Source: Lasiosphaeris hirsuta (lineage: Eukaryota; Ascomycota; Sordariomycetes; Sordariales; Lasiosphaeriaceae). From it: a stretch of DNA of 64,000 nucleotides. Below are positions 11,784-22,930 of this stretch, one piece after another. Each line of letters begins with the position of its first letter. Within the stretch, counting starts at the first letter, position 1. The notes under the pieces are model-generated. The model did not search any database and was not told the DNA's origin. It saw only the letters and a list, made by a program, of their open reading frames with translations. Location: contig JAUKUA010000005.1 in NCBI GenBank assembly GCA_030549175.1, positions 3,224,001 to 3,288,000 on the forward strand. Direction: 5' to 3'. The translations under genes were made by a program, and so were the position numbers.

Positions 11784-14700
11784 GGCTGTGACGGCGCGAG
11801 GGCGAGGGCGACGGGCGCCTGGATCAGAGGTGTGCCAGGGCGACTGGGTGGGCGAGCGGACAGTCGAAGGACGGTCGAAGTTTTGAGGATGCGGATGGGC
11901 GGTGCGACACAAACGGAGGTGGATTTATTCGGGACGTTGCGAAATGAGCGGGAAGAGATGCGCGGGCGCGGGGCTGGCCAGGAGAAATGTCGAGGAACGC
12001 AGCTTGGTGCAGCTGTCAGGACTAAATTCTGCGACGCGATGCAGTGATTGATTGGACCACCCCCCCCCCCCCCCCCAAAACGTGCCCCCAGGAGAAAATG
12101 GGGAAATGTCCTCGTCGATCGTGAACCCGAAACCCAGAGGTCGGGACACCACGAAGCTAGCGAAGGACAGCAGCCAAAACAAAATCCAAGCTCGAGGACT
12201 GTAAAGAAGGAGACCGTAATTGATCCTGTCTTTTGCTACATTGCCCGAGGGTGCCTCTGGACTCTTTACTCTTCAGCCTGGTGGTGCAAGTTTGGTCAAA
12301 TGAACCCAGCGTCCGGCGTGCGACGGTAAGAAAGAGGGACGACGACGGCCTGGCTTTTTCAAGACTGGGTGTGCAAAGACTGGGGGGGGGGGCCGGGAGC
12401 GGGCAAGAATAACAAGGGGTCGAGTGCTTTCCCCAGGCGCACCACGGTGCGGCACACGTTTCCCACACTGTCCCTAGCGTCAAGCACGACGCTTCCAACG
12501 GTAAGCCCGACCGCCTGAACCGAGTCAGAACACGACCCCTCGACCGCGACAAATAGCGCCTAATCAACCGATTTATCGACGCCAATTTCCATCCTACGGC
12601 GACTTCAGGACGGCCCTTCGCCGCGATTGTTGTTTCCTCATACCGTGTGCGCCGATACGAACTTGGGCCTGTTGACGGGACATACGTAACTCTCAAATAT
12701 CTACGCAAAGCTGCATTATCTCGATTGATTGATGTCGACACGGCCCTGCTTCCGTGCAGACAATGGATCGCCAAGTGCCCTAAGTGCAATGGCACCCTTC
12801 CATTCTGGCCTGCTAGGATGAACCCTGCACTGGATAGTGTTCTACGTAGTCGGGGCGAGCTCCTGTATCCTCGCCTAGACACTCACGAGAGCCTCAATGG
12901 TCTAGTATCGCCTCCTCCATGACCTCTACCATCTTGATATCGCCTCCTGTTTACAACACCCACAAGGGCGCGGTCCCGAATATATAGAGGCCGCGGCGAT
13001 CCTGCTGTAGATCGCGGAAGTTCTCCCGGCACCGGGGGAGGTCCCCCTTTCTGCCTCTGTGGTGCTGCGCGTTAGGGCTATTCGGTGCTAACAGCAGGGA
13101 AGGCTATTAAGACGCGGCATAGACTCGATTCGCCATTCATCGTCGTCCAAAAGTCGGGTAATTCTGCTGGCCGGTCCTGAACATGGAGAGAGTCGGCTTC
13201 AGCTCTGGCCTGTCTGGGACACACTGGTGACTGGCGGGACTGGGACACTGGCGCTGTCCCCTCTGGTCCCCTACTGCAATCCTGCTGCAATCTAGCTGCA
13301 ATCGATCCCATCACATAGTCGTGTCTCGCTCGCGCGCACCTGGCACCAACCTGAAGCCCCCAAGTCACCTGCTCTCCCACCTGCATCCGTCTTCCACTTC
13401 GCCCTCGCGCTCTCGCTGGCCGATGCAACGCGCAATTGGAAAGGGACGATCATTCCGACTGAGAGAGGATCCCCTCTGCATCTTTGTTGCAGTGAAACCG
13501 GGCTGGACATGACAGCATCCATTTGTTTGCCAGCTCGCGTCTGCAGCGCAGTTGAATAGGATCGGATCTAATGACGTATGTAGGGGGTTTGCTGCCGCAC
13601 ACCCCTCCCCCAACCCACATCTCCCCTATTCACTCTCATCCCCATCAGTCTATGCCATGGTGCTCGGTCTCCCAGCTGCCCAGCGCAACCCACAGCCCGC
13701 TTGTTGCCGCTGCCGACGTGCATCCACTTCACTGGTGACGGATTCGCACCAAGGGACAGCCCAAGGCAATTGTTTCCATCTTTTTGGTCTACCGCAGTAT
13801 CCGTCTGCCGAAAAGGCTGGCAGTTTGGTCAGCCCCGTCAAGTCCGCTCCTTGAGCCGTGTGAATCCTCTTTTTCCAAATATAGCTCCTTTTGAGGTCAT
13901 GCAAGGCCAGGCCAGGCCAGGCGGCGCAAATTCAATTCCATACACACGGGCACAAGGGCACTCGTCATGCTTTTGCCTCATCAATTAAGTCCAATCAAGG
14001 CGGGGCCGTCTGTGGCTTCTCACAGCAGCGTGGTGTCAGTGTGGCATCCGTGCGGCATTGCAGAGGCGGCCAAGCTAGGCGTGCCAGGCTTCTGGTGTAG
14101 TGTAGAGGTTGGGCGACACCTTGGCAAACAGCATTCTGTGGCATATTTGTGTGCGGAGATCGCCTCGCTGCTGCAGCTTCCCACAACTGCTGGCGGAACA
14201 ACGGGTTGACCTCCTCAAGCTCCGGTAGTTGGCCCCCGGCGGGAACACAGAAGACGGGCACAGCACTGACTGTCCCGCTCTTCCCCCCGGATCCCAGCCG
14301 TTTTGATTTGTAGGCTTCGAGAATTGGGGATGGTAGTGAGACAGCTCATGTGGCCCGTACCCCTCCCTCATCGCGAAGGGATAGCGGTCATGTGCAACAG
14401 CTTTTTTTTCTCCCACCGTGCGAGCGATTGAAGATGGAGAAAGCTAGCCATTGCAAACCTCCGGCGCCCCATGCGCTACGGCGTTACTGGGAGAGACTTA
14501 CACAAGGGGCACCGCGAGACATGCCAACACCGTATGGAACATGCAGGTCGCCAGGTCAGAGAGGCTTTCCTCGGGAAAGAAGTTCGGCATCGTGGAAATG
14601 TACGGTATAGGGTAGTCCGTTTCACCTTTCAGCCTCATCTGCGAGTGAGGCACCTGGGCTGCAGCCGATACGAGATCTTGTAGGACGTCATAGGCTGGGG

Positions 14701-15630
14701 CTGGGGGCGTCAGGGTTACCCGTGTTCAGCAGCAGCGGCGGCGGCAGCAACAGCGGTAGTTCGCAGCACTCACACAACAAGTTGGCTGACCGCCTCGACG
14801 CAGCACAGCGACCCCTTTTACCTTGTGCCTTCGAGCGGTCCACCGTCTCCCCGGGAACAGTGAGAGCCAGAACCCGGTTTCAATGCTACTGCGCCTAGTC
14901 GCCATTAGTAAGAGGCGGACTGCCCGTGCATGGTAACCACTGTGTCGTTGATAGGTGTCATGGCGAGCGCTGCCAAAGTGCAAAAATAGCTGTTCCGAGG
15001 GCGCTGTCCAGAGAACGCTGTCACATGTCTCGAAGCTGCAGCGGCCTGGCCTCTCTTGAGTGTTTCGAGCGTCCTGCCCAGCTGAGAAGAGCCAGTCTGT
15101 CAAGGCCGGGCGAAACTGCTCTCGATTCCCGAATCCTCAGGAGGCAAGGAGATCGATGACGAGAGGCTGGGGAGCCACGGAGTTTCGTGAAAAGAAACAC
15201 AAGAAACATTGGGGGTTCAGCTGTTCTGGCACGTGCAGTATTTGGAACTAGAGTGGAAGTAGAGTGTGTGATAGGGGCATCCCTTTTGCAGCGCAGCAGT
15301 GCACTGGAAAGCAACCGGGCAGATGGGAGCTGAGGAATGGAACGAATGAATTGACTGCTGAGCTTGAACGGAAAAGGCGAAAGATGCTCTGATGTCATTT
15401 TCGTTTCTTTGGAGAATGGGTGAGTTCGGTTCAGCTTCGGCCCTGCGCGCACGGTCCAGGCTCAGCTCCAGCGCCCAGCCGCGTTTTCAAGGTTGAGGAT
15501 TTTTATCGGCGCGGAAAGCTACTGATCTGACGAAATTCAGAGGCCCATCGTCAACCCCGAGACTAGAAATCCGTCACCACGTCAAGTCACCACCTTGTAT
15601 ACAAACCATATAACCAACCCTTCCGATACG
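11784..15630. other. 3.8-kb non-coding interval with poly(C) and poly(G) tracts
   Basis: Shared upstream region of the divergent RhoGAP and tim9 genes. A 17-C run sits at 12060-12076 and an 11-G run at 12382-12392. The longest open frames (241 codons at 12157-12882 minus, others at 13-15 kb) lack recognisable domains and overlap opposing frames. I could not identify a transposon or RNA gene. The stretch is long for a region this gene-dense, so decayed repeats or long 5' leaders are possible. Confidence 0.4.
12060..12076. repeat. Poly(C) run, 17 nt
   Basis: Homopolymer upstream of the RhoGAP gene, reading as G on that gene's sense strand. It is one of several such tracts in the window. Confidence 0.9.
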
Positions 15631-16124
15631 ATGGATCCCACCACTGGGTACGTACACCCCCTGCCTCTGCAGCTCATTGATTCCGCCATCCGCAGCGACT
15701 GGCTGCACCGAGTGTCTGCACGAAACGCTAGCTAACAAACGTGCCCTCGTCCAGACTCACCCAAGCTGAGAGTCGCGAGCTCGAGAACCGCCTCAACAAG
15801 CGCCAGGTCAAGGAGTTTATGAATGTATGTATCTCACCACACGCCCCCCCTCCGCTATCACAAGGACACGCCATCCCCCCCCCCCCCCCCCCTTTCGCAG
15901 CCACTAACCCGTCCGCCCACTCCCTCCAGCTCTTCGGCAACCTCGTCGACAACTGCTTCACCTCGTGCGTTGACGACTTCACCTCCAAGGCGCTCTCGGG
16001 TCGCGAGACAGGCTGCATCAGCCGGTGCGTGCTCAAGTCGATGGCGACGCAGACGCGCCTAAGCGAGCGCTTCGCCGAGCTCAACGCCTCCATGTCGGCC
16101 GAGCTGCAGAACAAGGGGCGGTAG
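15631..16124 (+). CDS. tim9: Mitochondrial inner-membrane import chaperone Tim9
   Basis: Small intermembrane-space chaperone that pairs with Tim10 to carry hydrophobic carrier precursors to the TIM22 complex. Three exons, 15631..15647, 15755..15824 and 15930..16124, encode 93 residues, close to the usual 85-95. The twin CX3C motif is complete: Cys38/Cys42 (CFTSC) and Cys58/Cys62 (CISRC), separated by 15 residues as in other small Tims. LTQAESRELENRL at the N-terminus and the C-terminal helix are also typical. The first coding exon is only 17 nt. Intron 2 holds a run of 18 C at 15875-15892. The tiny exons would be missed by simple ORF calling. Confidence 0.96.
15875..15892 (+). repeat. Poly(C) run, 18 nt, in tim9 intron 2
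   Basis: Lies on the sense strand 35 nt before the intron 2 acceptor, so it sits where the polypyrimidine tract and branch region should be. Confidence 0.9.
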
Positions 16125-16761
16125 AGAGGGAGGCACCCCTCTTCTACTGCTTTATTGCCGACAGACCTCGAGAAGAATGTCCGATGGACAAAAACCCCCA
16201 CCATCATCACCCACCCCAATCCTCTCGTCCATACAAAACTCTACTCTGCTCTCCGATCCGACCCCGGCTGTACAGTAACGCCACGACTTCTTCGCATACA
16301 AAAATTCACGTTATTTCTTTTCTTTCCCGGGGAGGGAAAGGAGTTAGCTTGGCTTGGGCTGGCATGTGCCTCCCCAGAGTGGATGGATAGAGAAGGCAAG
16401 GAAAAGGGGGAGCCGTGTTATCCAATAATTTGGGTATACGTGGTTGAGATGTATGCCCACGTCCTCATGTAACAATAGATGAACGACCGGAGAGATGGGA
16501 TGGGCCTGTTCTCGGGACACTTTCCGCGCATGTATTTCTCCAAGGCTTGATAATATGAGCCAAGTGCAGACCTTTGTTCCGTGATGGCAACACAGCTGTG
16601 CTCGTCTCGTATACCGTGTCAACCATATTTCAGGAAATTATCAGTCAGAAAGCAAATTCCCAAACCGACCTCATCAATTCGCTTTCAATGACCCAAATCA
16701 ATGTTTACAGAACCCAGCATGACCATCTACGAGATCCCTAAACCTCCACCAACGAATAAAC
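16125..16761. other. Convergent 3' intergenic region tim9/nup188
   Basis: The space between two facing stop codons, most likely both 3' UTRs. Open frames here do not resemble known proteins. No RNA gene or repeat was seen. Confidence 0.4.
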
Positions 16762-19700
16762 TCACTCCAAGTCCTCTGCCAACACATCCCGTACAGCTTT
16801 CAACTGCGCCACCACCTTCTCCTCCAGCAAACTCTCGCTCCCACTCCCATCCTTGGCCTTGGTGGCCTTCCAATCCGTCTCCCTCGGCCCCAGCGGCACC
16901 ATCCTCTCCCTCAGCACCTTGCGGCTCGCTAGCCAAAACTCGACATTCTCCAGGACCGCGGCCGCGTCCCACCCGCCGCTAACTTCGGGGATATCGCGAC
17001 TATTATTCACGCGCAGCGCCGCGAGGACCCTCGTTAGCAGCGCGAGCGAGTGCACCTCGGCAACGGCGACGAGCGTGATGAACTGGGGGTTCTCGCCGCG
17101 GGCGGAGACGGTGCGGCTGATGCCGGGAGTCTCGAGGCGCTCAACGCTGCCGCGCAACAGGTTGGGGAACTGGTTGAGCACGAACGCGACCTCGGGGGCG
17201 ATGGTGGGGCCTAGGGCGCCGAGCATGTTCAGCAGCAGGGGCAGGATGCCCTTGGCCCAGATGCCATAGCAGCGGGCGGCTCCGGCGTTATCGGCAAAGG
17301 GGGAGACGTTGCTGCGGCGCATGAAGCCCGTCAAACCGGCTGATGTGAGTTGGCCGAGGAGTCCGTCACAGGCGAGCTGCTCGGCGATGGTAGGCAGGGC
17401 GGAGAGCTCGAGGATGAAGAGGAGGGCGAGTTCGCCGTAGATGGGGTCGCCGCGATCGGCGAGCTTATCGGCCCAGGAGAAGAGGGAGGTGGCCATTTGC
17501 AAAACCTCGTAGGAGGACATAATGTTGAGGATCTGCACTTGGCATTGCTCAATGCCTGGGACAGCAAGGCAGGCTTGGAGGACAGCCGTGACGAGGGCGA
17601 AGTCCTCTGGAGTTGTGGCTGATTCGGGCTCGTGGACCAGTGTCACCAACGTCCTGAAGACCTGCGCAACAACACGCTCTAGAATGGTTAGGACCAACTG
17701 GGTGACGGCGACCGGGCTGTCGGACGCATTTCCTGGTGCTCCAGAATTGGCAGAGTGCCTGGAACCTCTCAAGATTACGAAGAGGATCTTGAGGAGTGTT
17801 CGAAAGTAGTCAATCTGATCCCATGAGAATGGATCATCCACACCATTAATCGTGGCTGTGATCTTTGAGAGAGGCTGCGAAATGTCCCTAGGCAGATGTG
17901 AGGAATCAGCAAGGCGCTGAAGCAGTGTCAAGGCCAGGTTCGCACGCGAGTGCGCAAGCCTGACGAAGATGTTCTCGGGCGGCTGTGCCCTTTGGTTCGA
18001 CTCCAAGCACTGCTCCGCAACCTGCAGCATTTGCTTTGCGACAGTGGCACTTTTTGGTAGCAGAGAGACGCTGAGCTCCAAGAGGAGGTACTCCCAGGCG
18101 TGGAATAGCGCCTAAAGACATGTGTTAGCAGACAATGCGCCCCTGGGAATAATGTCGAACTTACAACTTCAGCTTCCACAAGAGACAAATTCAAGTTCGC
18201 CGTCTCCATCTCATGTCTGAACCCATTTTGCCGCGATCCGGCCCAGGCACCGTCGTGGGTGAGCATCTTTTCCGCAAAGTCCAGGGCGTAGTAATACTGC
18301 GGGCCAAGGTCTCGGGGCACGATAATAGTCCTCTTGAAGTCGTCCACTGAGCAGCCAGGAAACCGGTTGCTAAAGTTCTTTGCAAAGTTAGCATGTAGTG
18401 AGGCGTTATAGTCAGACACTTGGACGCCATTGCGGAGGAAATAGTCCAGGTCGTTGACAACGTCACTTGCGAAAATGCCCTGGCTACCCATCTGGCGCAA
18501 GTGGTAGAGCTGCATGGCGAATGTTTCGGCAATGTATGCTGCTATCCTTGCTTGGTATCCAGCTTCTCTCGCGTCAGTTTTGGCCACGACAGATGGCACT
18601 TTCAGGCTATGGACGTATGACCGCAGATGGACTAAAAAGTCCGTCTCCTTGTGCATGGCGAAAATAGTCCAAGGCCAATAATTCTGCGCCGAGGTAAAGA
18701 AGTCCAGAACCGCCATGGTTTCTTGACTAGGCGTTTTCTTGATAGAGCGCAACTTCTCCAAGGCTGTCGCAAGCACCGAGTCTGGGGAGAGCTCTGAGAT
18801 CTTGCCGTTGCCTTTTAGTGCTTCGCGAGGTGTCTTGCCCGTGAGTAAACAGTTCGCCATCCACTGCTGCCGATTCCGCATTATCGTAGAGAAAAACTTC
18901 CAACCGCTTACTACTTCCTGCATCCGGTCGAATGGCTTATCCAACTGGGAGGCAATTTGGATGAAGGACCGTGAGATTTGAGGCCCAAGATAGCCCAAGA
19001 GCGATGGGGGCTCGGTGTTGCCCTTCCCGGCGCTCTCTACGAGTGCGCTCAGCAGAGTTATGGACGGTGTTTTGAACGTGTGCCTGATCGCCGGCAAGCG
19101 AGCTATGAGCGAGGCGGATTTGAAGAGTTGGTTTTGGATAGCAGTTGACGGTTGATCCGAGTAGCTTGCGACCTGGAGCAGGCTTGTTGCAAAAGCAAGA
19201 ACGGTGAGTAGCCTCTCTGAGACTATGCGAGCTCGTCGGGGATAAAGAGAGGAATCGGGTATCTGAAAAGCAACTAGCAGAGTAGCTAGGAGGGGCTGGA
19301 ATCTCAAAGAACTAGACGAAGTAGATATGAAGCTCTCCACAATGTATTGTGAAGCAGGGACGAGACTGCCCGTCAGGCCAGTCGGAGAGTCGGTCGTCCT
19401 CCCGATGCTGAACGTGTAGGATATCAGCTTGTGCATTATCCCAACCACATCCTGAACCAACACGCTGCGGTCCAGCTCTGACGGAAACCTCCACGTGACG
19501 GAGTTCTCCAGAACATCAACAGCAGTTTGGGCTATCGAGAGCGATACCCGAGAAAGGAGCTTCTCGGAAGTTCCGAGCCACGGATTTTCCTCCACCCTTG
19601 ACCGACTGCCGGGATTCGCACCCGTTCTTCGTCGAACGGCGCTCGACATGGCACTTTCGATCAAGCCTGAGAAGAGTTTTACGGCGGATGAGAGAAAGTC

Positions 19701-22411
19701 AAACCGTTCCTCGAATACGTCGAGACTTCCTGTGATCCGCGACAGCCGCCCAGCTCGGGCATCGCCGTTGATGAGACCACACCGGGTCATGTAAGCCCAA
19801 ACCCGACCGGGTGTAACCTGGAGGGCCGCATGGAGAAACTGCAGGCAAGACGAAATGGTGGCAATCCGTGCGCTGTCGAGATTGGCAATATCATCCTGAA
19901 TCAAGCCGTCCAAGGTGTCACATACGACAGTGATAATGTCCTTAGTTCGCGGGAGAATCCGACTTGCCTCCTTCAAGATGTTCAAGCCGGTTTCCAGAGC
20001 CCTCTGTGAGGTCGGGTCAGGGACCTTCAAAACCTCAGCACGTAGAATCGTAGCCAAGAGGGCTATTCCTTCGGCCACCTCATCTGCCGTCAGCGGGTTC
20101 AGCCCCTTCACATAGGTATCGGCCAATATGTTTGCTTCAAGGCGCTTTCCAAGCAGGGCCAGAGCAGAATGCTCGAACTCCAGCATGGCAATTCTTCCCA
20201 CGTCCGAGACAAATCGCCCAACTGTACCGGCTGGGATTGTGAACTTTTCTTCCTGGGCCGGTCGTCTCTTCGATGCCCAAGAAGAAGTGAAAAGGTCGAT
20301 ACTTTCGATCAGCTTGAAAGAGTTTGTATTTTCGTCCTCGAAAATCAGCTCGTATCCAACCCAGTTTTCATCCCACTCCAGCGTCAGGGTCCGTGTCTTT
20401 TGCAACAAGTTCATGACTAGCTCAGAGTCCTCCTTCTCCGGGCGCAAGCATGTCGACAGGGTCCGGCAAAAATTTGCAAAGGGGATGAACTCGTACGGGT
20501 AGCGACTGGTGGCCTGGAACAAATACGAAGCGTTCAGCTTGCTGTCTTCCAGCATAAGAGCGGTAACCTCCCGAGTTCCCGCCAGCGAGTTTTGCAATGT
20601 AACATCCCAATACTGCCTCCCCGCCGAAACGACACTGAACAGGGCTGAGAGCGGTTCTGATTTGTAGCCGACCAAGGGGTAGCTGATCTTCAAAAGATCC
20701 AGCAAAACGGAACGCGCGCGAGATCCAACCACGGGTCGAAACGCCGCTGACTGGCCGTTGCCCAATACCATGGAGATTTCGGAAATAAAGTCGTAAATCT
20801 GACCCTGAGAAGTCACCGCCATCGCCAAACGCTCTATGGGTTGGATATCCCGTTCCAGGGACTGTGTCGCAAGAAAGACGTCGTATGGCGACTTCTCGAT
20901 CGAGACGATGCTCCCGGCTGAGTTCCTCCGGCCAGTGACTGTGCGCTGGTTTTCGAGCTCGAAGCCGTCTTGCGCCCGTTGGTTTTGTAACAAGTCGCGT
21001 CGTTCCGCCCTCTCCTGGTAGGAGATGTACATGTGGTGGAGAATCAGGGACCAGGCAAATATGACAGGGCCTGCTGTTACAAGGCCTGCATTCGCCGCGT
21101 TCATCACCGCCGTGTGGATTTGGTTCAGGATATCAGAGGAGCTCAAGTAGGGATCCTCATATTCGCCTAGGTTGACATCCTGATCTAAGAACAAGATTGA
21201 CCGTTCGACGTTAATGAGCTTCAAAGACATGGCACATATCAGACTCCTGAGTGGCATTATAAGCTCGGCGATCAGCTCATGGCCCTAGACGAAGGTTAGC
21301 ACGCAAAGTCGGTAGACACAACGGACAATAGCACTCACCCCAGCCAGGGGATCGAGAAACGCAAAGGTATCAGCGAACTGAAACCATTGAACTACCACAT
21401 CTGGCGGCGCAAAATCTGGCGCCTCAAGGTCCAATATTTGAAATGCGAGTGATATGGCGTGTATAGCTTCTGTGAGGGCAGTCCTAGCCCAATCCACCTC
21501 CAACTGCTCGGTAATAAGCTCTCGGTCCTTGAACGTTGGGCTCGACTGAGAGCGGTTGATGCACTCATCGAGAAGTCCCAGATATTGCGGCGCCAGTAGC
21601 TGAAATCTCCTCATCTCTTGGACCGGGGCGAGTTCATCGTAGCCAAAGGCATCCTTCACAACGGCCTGCCGTAACGCATCGATCTCAGGGCCCAGATTAT
21701 CTGTCTGGGAGTGTATCATGAATGTGACTAGAGCGTCGGTCGCGCTCAGAAAGGACCTCCTCTCGGAAAGGTAGGTGGTCAGGATGCGCTGACGACGGCT
21801 CGTTTTGGTTTCGAAGTCGGCCCAGGTAGATTCTGCGTCAGTCACGGCAGACACGTTCAGGAGCGCAAGAATGCTTGATGCTTGGGCATCGCTGACACCG
21901 GCTGCCTCCTGAATGTTGACAACATCCTGGGTTGACAGCGGCCCGGTGAGGTGGCTGTGGGAGCGCGACTGATATTCCAAGACAACTATCCTCAGCGCAA
22001 CAACCTGGTTTATATTGGCCGTCTCGCTGAGCCACCGGGCATCGTCCTTGATCTCGCTGATGTTGTAGCGGTCGTTTGGGGCGGGTACAACGTTTATAGC
22101 GGCTGTCTTGGTCTCAAAGTCGGTCTTGGACCGGGCGCTTGGGGGCTCGAAGGTGGTGGCCGGCGACTTGATCAATTGGTGGACGTAGGCGTCCTTGAGA
22201 AAGGCAGACACGGCAGTACTGGTGATTCGGTCGACTGACTTATCGTCGAGGGCGGATGCGACAGACTTCCATGATCTAGCAGCGAAGCGCCAGTGTTAGA
22301 GGCATTCCATCAGGGCCAGGGTGATGGCGGGAGGGCATACAAGATGAGGATCTTGCCGGTCAAACACCCCTCCAGGGGAGGAAAGTATGTTCTATCGGTC
22401 AAGGAAGCCAT
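16762..22411 (-). CDS. nup188: Nucleoporin Nup188 (inner-ring scaffold)
   Basis: Large alpha-solenoid scaffold protein of the nuclear pore inner ring, which in fungi binds Nic96 in parallel with Nup192. Four exons (minus strand), 22341..22411, 21339..22275, 18165..21284 and 16762..18111, encode 1,825 residues, matching the roughly 1,850 of the Chaetomium protein. The N-terminus MASLTDRTYFPPLEGCLTG and the junction LILSWKSVASAL across intron 1 fit the family closely. Other shared stretches are QERAERRDLL, VRDVVGLMHKL-like and YGELALLFILELSALP. The product is helical with few charged low-complexity tracts and no FG repeats, as expected for a scaffold Nup. The start lies in a 71-nt exon. It is head-to-head with trp-1, 519 bp apart. 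Confidence 0.95.
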
Positions 22412-22930
22412 TGCCAGTGGTCTCCATCAGCGGCCAGAGTTGGTGCGGTTGGGTGTTGAGTGTTGTGTGCAGAGGAGTGAGCAGCAAAAAGCTCGAGAGC
22501 TTGAAGAGTTGTGTTGCTCGACGCGCTCCAGATGCGGCTGGTAAGCTCTCACAAGTTTCGGGGCTGCTTGCGCTGTGGACCATACAGCACCCAGTGATTT
22601 TCAAGGCTGGGAAGCCTGGCACGCTTTGGGCCCTAGCCGTGCACCGACCGCTTTGTTATCGATAAAGAAATTTGATGTGGGATCTGACATGGAGGTCCCT
22701 GCTCCTAACCTTCGGGCAGGGTCCTTTGTGCCCAGTATGGATTGAGAGGCGAGTCTAATTGATTGAAGCAGTTCGGTCCCATCGACCTACGGGTGACTCA
22801 CCACACCAAGAACTCACCAGCTCAGTCAATCCCTGAAGACATTGCCAGGAACACACCAATTGACCGCGCTGTGCCGCAAGAAAAGCAGCTTGGCTTGAGA
22901 CTTGCTGGAACCATACAGCAGAACAGCACA
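22412..22930. promoter_or_regulatory. Divergent nup188/trp-1 promoter
   Basis: Bidirectional promoter of 519 bp. The trp-1-proximal half carries a perfect Cpc1/Gcn4 heptamer (annotated separately). No other convincing element was recognised. Confidence 0.6.
22794..22800 (+). promoter_or_regulatory. Cpc1/Gcn4 binding site (TGACTCA)
   Basis: A perfect TGACTCA palindromic heptamer lies 131 bp upstream of the trp-1 ATG. In filamentous fungi Cpc1 (CpcA), the Gcn4 homologue, activates amino-acid biosynthetic genes through this element under amino-acid starvation, and tryptophan genes are classic targets. Sequence match is direct; function is inferred from position and target. Confidence 0.8.

Noticed and set aside
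12157..12882. 241-codon minus-strand open frame
   Set aside because: No domain, overlaps plus-strand frames, crosses poly(C/G) sequence, Arg/Ser-rich composition typical of a chance frame in GC-rich DNA.
13563..13988. Possible two-exon gene with intron near 13575-13649
   Set aside because: Donor GTATGT and CAG acceptor exist, but no branch-point-like motif and the 114-residue product shows nothing recognisable.
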